IMG/VR virus record: IMGVR_UViG_3300024247_000020
Location: 1 to 26,276 of that record
Length of the DNA stretch: 26,276 nt
From: a virus
Direction: 5' to 3' (one strand)
Part shown: piece by piece, positions 1-6,528 of the stretch
Layout of the letters: each line of letters begins with the position of its first letter
Position numbering within the stretch: the stretch's first letter is position 1
The notes under the pieces: model-generated
The model's input: the letters and a program-made list of their open reading frames with translations, nothing else
What the model was told of the DNA's origin: nothing
The model's database searches: none
Position numbers and translations under genes: made by a program

Positions 1-40
1 GAACTGTTGCGTTATATAAGGGGTGTCAGATATTTTTACC

Positions 41-80
41 AAAAATAGAACAGGGCCCCTAGCGTTAACTAAGAGCCCTG
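41..80 (-). terminator. Strong rho-independent terminator after the last gene
   Basis: On the minus strand CAGGGCTCTTAG pairs with CTAGGGGCCCTG (12 bp with two G-U pairs) around the loop TTAACG. It is followed by TTCTATTTTT. It begins 45 nt after the stop of the 72-aa gene. Confidence 0.9.
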
Positions 81-125
81 CCTAATGGAACAACGAATGC
101 AAAAGAAGCATTATGAGACCAACCG

Positions 126-344
126 TCAGTCATCTGAAAGTGGACCGAAGTCGATCTCGAAGCAGTTCATACCAGAACCAAGGCTATCGTCAATAGTATT
201 CTTTGCGACACTGACGAGTCCTTTAGCGGCAAAGTGATTATCAAAGATGATCTTGCAGCTGTGCTTAGAGTCAGCCACTAGGATCACATAGTTTTCAAAA
301 TGTTCTCCGAGGATAGCAGTGACGCTTTGTAAATCTTTGGCCAT
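126..344 (-). CDS. Small acidic hypothetical protein, last gene before the right-end terminator
   Basis: The product is 72 aa. The N-terminus SVTAILGEHFENYVILVADS looks like a helix followed by a beta strand. FDNHFAAKGLVSVAKNTIDD follows, then a Phe/Asp-rich end (FEIDFGPLSDD). It resembles small phage proteins of unknown function that start HF-NYV and have a helix near AKGL. No membrane segment or catalytic motif. It sits between the control region and a strong terminator, so it is probably a single-gene unit driven from the sigma70-like promoter or a phage promoter. In T7 this position holds gene 19.5, but that encodes a small membrane protein and is not obviously related. Confidence 0.7.
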   Translation of the reverse strand: MAKDLQSVTAILGEHFENYVILVADSKHSCKIIFDNHFAAKGLVSVAKNTIDDSLGSGMNCFEIDFGPLSDD

Positions 345-348
345 AGTT

Positions 349-455
349 ACTTAGAGTTAACTTAGAGTCTAACTATAGACTAACTTTAGTGTAATATTCA
401 ATATTGTTATTATCACTAATTACTGACTTTAGTTAACCTATAGTTACTATAGGGG
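349..455. repeat. Phased ACTWWAG repeats (right-end repeats)
   Basis: Plus-strand units begin at 349 (ACTTAGAG), 360 (ACTTAGAG), 372 (ACTATAGA) and 383 (ACTTTAGT), spaced 11, 12 and 11 nt. A second group begins at 426 (ACTTTAGT), 436 (ACCTATAGT) and 446 (ACTATAGG), spaced 10 nt. On the minus strand several read CTAAAGT or CTCTAAGT, close to the CCTAAAG short repeats of T7 ends. Confidence 0.7.
437..453. repeat. Perfect 17-nt palindrome CCTATAGTTACTATAGG
   Basis: Two 8-nt arms (CCTATAGT and ACTATAGG) flank one central base. Each arm ends in the ACTATAGG core that resembles the start region of T7-type promoters. It overlaps the -10 box of the sigma70-like promoter and could act as an operator or as a pair of opposed phage promoters. 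Confidence 0.75.
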
Positions 456-475
456 GACATTTCTACCCTTGTCAA
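446..475 (-). promoter_or_regulatory. Sigma70-like promoter reading towards the last gene
   Basis: On the minus strand a perfect -35 box TTGACA (475-470) is followed after 18 nt by TATAGT (451-446), a 5/6 match to the -10 box. Transcription would start near 439 and read into the 72-aa gene and terminator. The -10 box lies inside the palindrome 437-453, so a bound protein could block it. Confidence 0.5.
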
Positions 476-579
476 TACTGTATTTCCCCCATCCATATAA
501 AATCATCGGTTTTTTGTTCTTACATTAGTTAATATCGCTTATTGTTTTACCTATAGTCCTACAATATAGGCGGTACGAA

Positions 580-2247
580 TTACCAAGTGAGAATATTGGC
601 GCCCCCTCGCCGGACCTTAAAGTAAGCCTCGGCGTGTTTCTGGAGCTCTTTCTTTATATCCTCCTCCTTTCGCTCTAGGATGCGTTCTGACGCGTCTTGG
701 GCCATTTGCTGACTCCAGTAACCAACAGCCATCGAAAGCGCGTCTAAGCGGTCGTCATGGGTCACAGCGCCGCGATCTCGTGTTATGCGTGTTAGCTGGT
801 AGATCAACTGGTATTTTAGAGCGTGGTCTTTAGGATACACCTGGCTAGTCTCGTAGTCGTTCTGGATGACCTTAGGATCGACCACCAGCTTATGCCCAGT
901 CATCACTGGCTCTAGTGTATCGATTATACGTTTTTCTTTCTGTGTGCTGTGTCTCACCTCTTCGATTGTGCAAGCGTGGACTTTGCGCAACACAGGTTTA
1001 AGCAATTCGACAAACATGCCGTCACCGAAGTTAGACTCAACGACGATCTCGTTGACCTTGTGTTCTTTGGCGGTCATAGAGAGAAACTTGAGTGTTTCCT
1101 CTGAGTATCCTCCCTGGACTCCACCAGCCGCTGTGACATAAAGATACCCGTTTAACATTTTGACTACCGCGTAGCCTGTCTCGTCTTTACCTCGTCCTGA
1201 CGGGTCGATAGACATAACGGTCCCTGTGTATTCTATGTGTTTACCCAGGGTCTTCATAGGCCTGTAGAACCTATCGCCAGTCATGCCGACATTGGGGATC
1301 GATCCGTCCCACTCTAGGTCCGGGTCTTTGGCCCACACTAGTCGTTCTGGGGCAAGCTCAGTGTCCAACGACATCACAATCAGATCTGAGATCTTGAGTG
1401 GATACTTTTCGACATCACTGAGGTTCGAATCGAGCATAAACTGTAAGGCGTAACCTGCAGACCCATAGGATACTTTACGTTCTGCAAGATCCACATCAGA
1501 GAACCGGAGTGGCTCTGTTGACTTTCCTTTATTATCAATATTAATACAACACTCAGCGATGTGCCCATCGTATCGCTTCATGTTCTGGTCTGGGGTGACA
1601 TACTGCGCAGGCCAGACGCGGGTCTGGTAGCCACGCTCGGTTAGCTGTCGGTATATCGTGTCTTCGCACTGTGGTGTTCCTAGAAAGATTACCTTGGAGT
1701 CGTCGAGGGGCTTAATGATCGCATCGAACTCTTTGACTTGTTCTCCGAGCTTGTCTCGCATCATCTGGGTCGCCGAGTTATTCGGCACCTCGACGTCATC
1801 GGCTACGATAATGTCAGCACGAGACCCGGTCAGTTGAGATGTGATACCCAGGGACTTAACGGACGGGGCGTGTGACGCTGGGGCTGGCCCGACGTCAAAC
1901 GAGATCTTGGAGAATCGTTGTTTGTCCTGGGGTATAAGATGCTTAAGGAGTGGCATCTCATGGATAAGCCTAAGAGTAAAAGTTGAGAAGTCATCTGCTC
2001 TAGTCTTTGAAGCAGAGACAACAAGTATGTTCTTTGAGGGATCGAGGAGCAACTGGTGGACAACATAAGCAGAGCAAATCCAGCTTTTACCGACGCCTCG
2101 AAAGCCTTGGATAACTGCTCGTTTATCTCCGTGCTGCATGTAATCCGCGATTTCATATTGTATTTGAGTTGGTTCAGGTAGGTTAAGTTGTTTCCACACT
2201 AGGTAGAGAAAGTTCCTGAAGTCTTTGAGTTGCCTTAGGTCAGCCAT
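580..2247 (-). CDS. terL: Terminase large subunit, T7 gp19-like (DNA maturase B)
   Basis: The product is 555 aa from the ATG at 2247 (T7 gp19: 586 aa). A longer frame to 2388 is an artefact of the overlap with the HNH-like gene. It drives packaging by ATP hydrolysis and cuts concatemers. Motifs are the P-loop GFRGVGKS (residues 48-55), Walker B IIVADDVE (D150, D151, E153), ATP-coupling LGTPQ (189-193), and RNase-H-like nuclease acids in MSIDPSGRGKDETG (D348), VVESNFGDGM (E404) and THDDRLDAL (D499). Similarity to T7 gp19 is strong along the whole length. An A/T island (1529-1546) lies inside the gene. It ends at the right-end control region. Confidence 0.96.
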   Translation of the reverse strand: MADLRQLKDFRNFLYLVWKQLNLPEPTQIQYEIADYMQHGDKRAVIQGFRGVGKSWICSAYVVHQLLLDPSKNILVVSASKTRADDFSTFTLRLIHEMPLLKHLIPQDKQRFSKISFDVGPAPASHAPSVKSLGITSQLTGSRADIIVADDVEVPNNSATQMMRDKLGEQVKEFDAIIKPLDDSKVIFLGTPQCEDTIYRQLTERGYQTRVWPAQYVTPDQNMKRYDGHIAECCINIDNKGKSTEPLRFSDVDLAERKVSYGSAGYALQFMLDSNLSDVEKYPLKISDLIVMSLDTELAPERLVWAKDPDLEWDGSIPNVGMTGDRFYRPMKTLGKHIEYTGTVMSIDPSGRGKDETGYAVVKMLNGYLYVTAAGGVQGGYSEETLKFLSMTAKEHKVNEIVVESNFGDGMFVELLKPVLRKVHACTIEEVRHSTQKEKRIIDTLEPVMTGHKLVVDPKVIQNDYETSQVYPKDHALKYQLIYQLTRITRDRGAVTHDDRLDALSMAVGYWSQQMAQDASERILERKEEDIKKELQKHAEAYFKVRRGGANILTW

Positions 2248-2464
2248 TTCGTGATCTGTTTTGGCTTTTCTTTTGGAGCCGTAGGTTAGACGCAGCGTTG
2301 TTCCTTGGGTTTCGGTCTTTGTGATCGACGTCGCGCCCTTTGATTTTGCTGAGCCCCAGCTTGCGCGCCATGAGTCTCCGTGCGGCATTGCGTCCGGCTC
2401 GGCGTTTCTTTTGGTTCGGCTTAGCGTGGTAGTTAGCGTATTCGCTCTTGTAGTTTCTACTCAT
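2240..2464 (-). CDS. Small HNH-like protein between terS and terL
   Basis: The product is 74 aa and strongly basic. Residues 1-40 are helical (YHAKPNQKKRRAGRNAARRL). Residues about 43-74 hold RDVDHKDRNPRNNAASNLRL then SQNRSRN, matching the compact HNH-type pattern D-H, N-N..SNLR, QNRS. This could be a small nuclease, a homing-type remnant or a packaging cofactor. HNH proteins beside terminases are known to help packaging in some phages (for example HK97 gp74), though those act with a different terminase. It overlaps terS by 8 nt and its stop lies within the first codons of terL, so translation is probably coupled. Confidence 0.75.
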   Translation of the reverse strand: MSRNYKSEYANYHAKPNQKKRRAGRNAARRLMARKLGLSKIKGRDVDHKDRNPRNNAASNLRLQKKSQNRSRNG

Positions 2465-2693
2465 TGGACGCCATGTTTACAATTCGGTCTACGTTATCGT
2501 CGTGGAACGGCAAGGCGTTGACTAGTTCGTGGAGTGGTGAGCTTTCGGTGGCCACAGCGGACACGTTGTTGTCCTTGAGGAACTGTCTGACCGTCGATAG
2601 GTCAGCCGTGGATGCCTCTCCTGATTTGACCCTGAGTAAAAACTCTTCGATCAATAGGTCCTGGAGTTCATATAGTTTATCTGAGCGGTCCAT
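2457..2693 (-). CDS. terS: Terminase small subunit, T7 gp18-like (DNA maturase A)
   Basis: The product is 78 aa, close to the 89 aa of T7 gp18. TerS proteins recognise concatemeric DNA and guide TerL. The N-terminal half is helical (LYELQDLLIEEFLLRVKSGE), then STVRQFLKDNNVSAV and an acidic C-terminus with LVNALPFHDDNVDRIV. That layout matches small terminases of marine T7-like phages as I recall them. The start codon is preceded by AAAGGAACTAAAGTAAC, one of the few plausible Shine-Dalgarno sequences in the window. It lies between a holin candidate and the HNH-like gene, with TerL next but one. Confidence 0.8.
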   Translation of the reverse strand: MDRSDKLYELQDLLIEEFLLRVKSGEASTADLSTVRQFLKDNNVSAVATESSPLHELVNALPFHDDNVDRIVNMASNE

Positions 2694-2694
2694 G

Positions 2695-2844
2695 TTACTT
2701 TAGTTCCTTTCTTATTTTTATTATTAAATATGTAAGCGTGGTGACCCCGACGCAAATAGCGATCGAGGTGTTAACACTTTCAAGGGTGATGGCCCCGAGG
2801 AGCCCTGTTACGCCAACTAGTGACGGTGCATACGTTGAGTTCAT
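2695..2844 (-). CDS. Small two-span membrane protein, T7 gp17.5-position holin candidate
   Basis: The product is 49 aa. Hydrophobic segments lie at about residues 7-21 (PSLVGVTGLLGAITL) and 26-42 (TSIAICVGVTTLTYLII), followed by a basic tail (KIRKELK). Two short spans and a charged C-terminus fit a small holin. It sits directly before TerS, where T7 has the class II holin gene 17.5. The ATG overlaps the gp16-like stop (TAATG). The end of the gene contains the AAAGGAACTAAAG sequence that can serve as a ribosome binding site for terS. With the 61-aa protein near the amidase there are two holin candidates. Confidence 0.7.
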   Translation of the reverse strand: MNSTYAPSLVGVTGLLGAITLESVNTSIAICVGVTTLTYLIIKIRKELK

Positions 2845-5800
2845 TATTGTCTAGCGGCTCGTGCTTTCTGTATCGCTTCAATCTCACGCATGCGGAGCTC
2901 TGGGTTTTCTTGGAGCATCTTTGATTTCGCTACGCCCCTGTAAGCCCTGATCATGCGACGCAGCGCAACAACTTTAGGGCTGTCGCTTCCTGTTTCGTCT
3001 TTGAGATCTTCTCCAGACAACGCTGCGTATTCCTTGCTCTTAAACATACGCTCTAAGCTTTGACGTAGTGTCCGACCTCGGATCGTTGAGGTCCCGACGA
3101 GCTCTAAGAACCTATCGTAAGCCTGTTGGCCAGTCTCTGGGTTATAATATTCTTTCATATCTAACTCTTCAACGCCAGGCCTCAAGAAACGCGAAGGTTG
3201 TCTGAAGCCAGACCTAAGGTTAGAAATCTCGTATTCAACTGCGTTCTTCGGATCTTCTTTGATGTATAATGGATTAATAACACCAGCGACACCCCCGCTA
3301 CTAGGGACCGTCATAACTTCACCGAGAACATTACGCCTCGGAGGTAAGTTACCCCCAGCAGGTGTTCTTTTGATCATACGGTCAATGATACCACGGGCTT
3401 CACGCAGTGGTCTGTCTTCTTCGTAGTTAAGTGACTGGTTGATCACGTTAGGCACAAAGCCTCCAGCGATGCTACCGAGAAACTTCTCTGCGTCGCGCAC
3501 TGGGTCTTTGAACTTCAAGAAATCAAAGAGGTTATCAAGCCCCTGAACATAAGACTTAGACGTTATGTTGTTTGAGAACGCAAGGGCCGCAACGCTAAAG
3601 ACTTTCTCAAGGTCCCCGTCGTCGAGTTCATTGTATGTCTGTGCTTCGTTGATGTCAGCGACAACGCCGAGCATCGTAGCGATCGGATCGAGCCTGTTGT
3701 AGCTTACCCACTTGTCCCCGACTTTAATGGAATACTGTTGGTTGTTCATCTCCCAGGACTCTCGTTGCTCTTTGTTCTTAGGGCCATAGCCTGTGATGAG
3801 CCCTTGGCCTTTACCGCTCTGTAAGAAATACAGCAAGGCAGCCGTGGTGGTCACTGAGGTAGCAAGTCGTCCTCGTGTCTCGGCCCGCACTGTAGCGTCA
3901 GGGCTCATAAGCTTGGCCCTAAAGTCTTTACTTAGGACCTGCAGAGATCCAAAGGGAGACCGAGAGATACCGTAGGTCAACAGGTTCGTCGGTGTGCGCA
4001 CAAACGGAATCACAAACTTAAGCGTTGGGTGTTTCTGCGTTAACATAGACAACATGTTTGACACGCTGTTCTGTGAGTCCTGCGTGTGCGTGTTGATTTT
4101 CGCCATCTGCTCTGCCTTAGCAGTCAAGACGCCCCGGTCTTTGAAGCTGAGCTCTGTGCCATCAGGTAAAACAAAAGGCTGCTGGGTAGACTTAGCGACT
4201 TCCTTTTCGATAAAGTTCTGTCGTTCTTCAAACTTTAGATCCATCTCGTCAGCTTTGAGCTCTGCGTCTCGCCTAATGCCTGCCTCATTGAAGATCCTTC
4301 CGGTCTCAGTGGTGTAACCTTGGACTCTATCTGCAACATACTTAGATAGGTTTTTGCCCCTGAGTCCTTTCTGGATTGCTTCGGCTGCTAACTCTTGTTG
4401 AACGTAAGCTCGGTAGTTGAACGCCTTGAAAAACTCATCGCCAGCCACGAGTCCCCTCGATGGTAGTCGCACTACTTCCCCCAAGAAGTTAAAGGTGCTT
4501 GATATAGCATTATCACCCCCTGGAGGAGAATAACTAATAGCTTTACGCGCGCTCGCTCTGTCGTCAAATAGCCTTGCCTCGGGGATCGAGATGGCCTCTC
4601 CGTTCTTTAGGGCTCGTGCTGACAACTTGAAAGCATCGGCGACGGCTTGCATACTAAACGAATACTGTAGGGTAGCACGGGTGAGCGCAAAGTTACCTGA
4701 CAACGCGCTGCCTAGGGTTCTCTCGACGGTCCCTACGGCATAAGTTACCGCAGAGCCTATCAAGTTAACTAGTTGTGTAGTAGGACCTGAGAGCAGTGAA
4801 TTCATCCAGTATTCTTGCACCATGTTCATCATGTTGCTGCCTAGTCCGCCCTTAGCGATCTTATTGAGTCCGTGCTCTATGTCGTCTCCGGTCTTAGCGT
4901 TGACCACGAGGTCCAAGAGTTTCTCGTCGCTCATGCTACCCAGGCGCTGATCGCGGAACTTAGCGATGTCCTGTGGGGTCAGCTTGTCAGGCAGTGGGTC
5001 GATCTTCTTGCCTTTGATCTGTTTATACATGTATTTACGCTGGAGCATTCCTAGTGAAGCAGTGCGTCCAAACTGTGCAAACAGGTTCTGTGAGGCATTA
5101 GTAAGATTAAGGTGGAAGAGCATCTCAGTAAACTTCTCCTCGTAGGCGTCGGTTCCTTTGGTTAACCCTCGGACTTCAACGGCAAGGTCATGGGCTTTGC
5201 GTGCTAATGTATTATTTAAATATTTAATAGCCATCTGGTCCTTGTTGAACTGATCGGCGTATTGATCTCCGCGTGCCTTTAGCTTTTTATACTCAGCCTC
5301 AATAGAGTTCTTATTGCCCCCAAGCGCATCCGAGAGATCCATTGACTCTTGGAGAATATCTTTCTCAGTTGTCTTTTTGAGCGTTCCCTTTTCGATAGCC
5401 TCAAGCGTCTGGTTGGTAGACAATGCACGAACAAGAGGCAATAAGTCACTTTCAGACGACACGAGCCTTATGTTACTCATCAGCGCTTGCTTACCGCCTA
5501 CGCTTATGTCTTGGGCTAGTGCTCTGTTAAGCTTTGTTGCTTTTGCTTCGGCCTCTGGGTTTAATTTCTGTCCGTCTCTGAGTGGCGTATTAGCAAAGCC
5601 AAGTGATTTCTCTGAGTCAGCGTCGAGCCTAAATTGAAACTCTTGTTGCTCTAAGCCTTCAAAGCCGCTAGGTTCGTCAGGCTCGTCTTTGATTTTCTCT
5701 GCTTCAATATCAGGCTCTTCTCCTTTGGCTTTACTTTCTGGACGTGGCGCCTTAGGGGCTTCTACTTCGTTTGCACCAAACAACTCGTCTTGTGTCATGT

Positions 5801-6500
5801 CAGATTTTGACATCGCTTCTGCAGTGGCTTCCTCAGGGTCCATCCCTTCGGCCACTAGTCTCCCTCTATTTTTTATTAATTTAACACTCTTAAGGAACGG
5901 GACTAACAGAGCCGTAGCGCCGATCTCAAGGAACATCCCTTCCAAAACGTTCTTGAAGCGTCCTTCAATTTCATCTTCGTCCCCGGTAGCCTTAAGATAC
6001 TCAGTGACCGGATTCTGGAACATCTCGTATTGATACAAGAAGTTACTCAATCGTTCTTCTTGTCCGTTGAACGCCAGGAAGTCGGCGCCTGCACCAGCCG
6101 CGTAGTTCTTAACGAACGTGGCTTTCTTGGATGTCTTATTGATCGCTGCCATTTGTTTTGCAGGGATCTGGTTTCCACGTTTCAGCAGTTGTTTCGCTAC
6201 GTCACCGCCAAACATCTTTCTAGCTTTAACAACCTGACCTGCTTTACCTAACGCGCCTGCAACAGGAATAAACCCAGTGATAAACTGAGAGATACCCTCT
6301 ACAATACCACCGGCCATCGTTGAGGACCGACCAAGAGCACGTTGGTCGTAGTCTGGGAGAATATCTCCGGTAGCAAAGTCTAAGAAGTTGTATACCCCTT
6401 GTACTGCTCCCTCGGCCCCTCTGAACGGGGCTTTAACAATATCGAGGAACAAGTCGTCTTCTTCTTCGTTTGGAGGCATTAAGCTGTCTTCTATGGCCAT
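2844..6500 (-). CDS. Internal virion protein D, T7 gp16-like
   Basis: The product is 1218 aa (T7 gp16 has 1318). It should be packed in the inner core and ejected to form the DNA conduit. Residues 1-110 start with FLDIVKAPFRGAEGAVQGVY and a hydrophobic stretch (GIVEGISQFITGFIPVAGAL), a layout seen in marine T7-like phages. Residues about 830-940 hold the family C-terminal core: VIPFVRTPTNLLTYG, then GKDKW-like VGDKWVSYNRLDPIATML. No N-terminal SLT transglycosylase motif (ESRF... GPLGMMQ in T7) is visible. The middle (230-300) is acidic and Pro-rich. Two A/T islands (5210-5229, 5867-5884) lie inside it. Its stop overlaps the next start (TAATG). Confidence 0.85.
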   Translation of the reverse strand: MAIEDSLMPPNEEEDDLFLDIVKAPFRGAEGAVQGVYNFLDFATGDILPDYDQRALGRSSTMAGGIVEGISQFITGFIPVAGALGKAGQVVKARKMFGGDVAKQLLKRGNQIPAKQMAAINKTSKKATFVKNYAAGAGADFLAFNGQEERLSNFLYQYEMFQNPVTEYLKATGDEDEIEGRFKNVLEGMFLEIGATALLVPFLKSVKLIKNRGRLVAEGMDPEEATAEAMSKSDMTQDELFGANEVEAPKAPRPESKAKGEEPDIEAEKIKDEPDEPSGFEGLEQQEFQFRLDADSEKSLGFANTPLRDGQKLNPEAEAKATKLNRALAQDISVGGKQALMSNIRLVSSESDLLPLVRALSTNQTLEAIEKGTLKKTTEKDILQESMDLSDALGGNKNSIEAEYKKLKARGDQYADQFNKDQMAIKYLNNTLARKAHDLAVEVRGLTKGTDAYEEKFTEMLFHLNLTNASQNLFAQFGRTASLGMLQRKYMYKQIKGKKIDPLPDKLTPQDIAKFRDQRLGSMSDEKLLDLVVNAKTGDDIEHGLNKIAKGGLGSNMMNMVQEYWMNSLLSGPTTQLVNLIGSAVTYAVGTVERTLGSALSGNFALTRATLQYSFSMQAVADAFKLSARALKNGEAISIPEARLFDDRASARKAISYSPPGGDNAISSTFNFLGEVVRLPSRGLVAGDEFFKAFNYRAYVQQELAAEAIQKGLRGKNLSKYVADRVQGYTTETGRIFNEAGIRRDAELKADEMDLKFEERQNFIEKEVAKSTQQPFVLPDGTELSFKDRGVLTAKAEQMAKINTHTQDSQNSVSNMLSMLTQKHPTLKFVIPFVRTPTNLLTYGISRSPFGSLQVLSKDFRAKLMSPDATVRAETRGRLATSVTTTAALLYFLQSGKGQGLITGYGPKNKEQRESWEMNNQQYSIKVGDKWVSYNRLDPIATMLGVVADINEAQTYNELDDGDLEKVFSVAALAFSNNITSKSYVQGLDNLFDFLKFKDPVRDAEKFLGSIAGGFVPNVINQSLNYEEDRPLREARGIIDRMIKRTPAGGNLPPRRNVLGEVMTVPSSGGVAGVINPLYIKEDPKNAVEYEISNLRSGFRQPSRFLRPGVEELDMKEYYNPETGQQAYDRFLELVGTSTIRGRTLRQSLERMFKSKEYAALSGEDLKDETGSDSPKVVALRRMIRAYRGVAKSKMLQENPELRMREIEAIQKARAARQ

Positions 6501-6528
6501 AAGTGTGTTACGTTGTGTTTAATATTAT

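Larger units (their letters stand above)
345..579 (-). promoter_or_regulatory. Non-coding control region between terL and the last gene
   Basis: This 235-nt A/T-rich gap is the longest without a gene. It contains seven helically phased ACTWTAG-like repeats, a 17-nt perfect palindrome, and a sigma70-like promoter, each described separately. In T7 the region after gene 19 carries the right-end promoter phiOR and, near the terminal repeat, short repeats (CCTAAAG type). By position this is the equivalent zone. No rho-independent terminator was found directly after terL. Confidence 0.6.

Noticed and set aside
1-40. Direct terminal repeat or genome end
   Set aside because: The window simply begins here; no second copy is visible, so the end cannot be placed from this sequence.
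2247-2388. Longer TerL start at 2388
   Set aside because: The extra 47 codons are an alternative frame of the HNH-like gene, and the T7 gp19 family begins at about the ATG at 2247.
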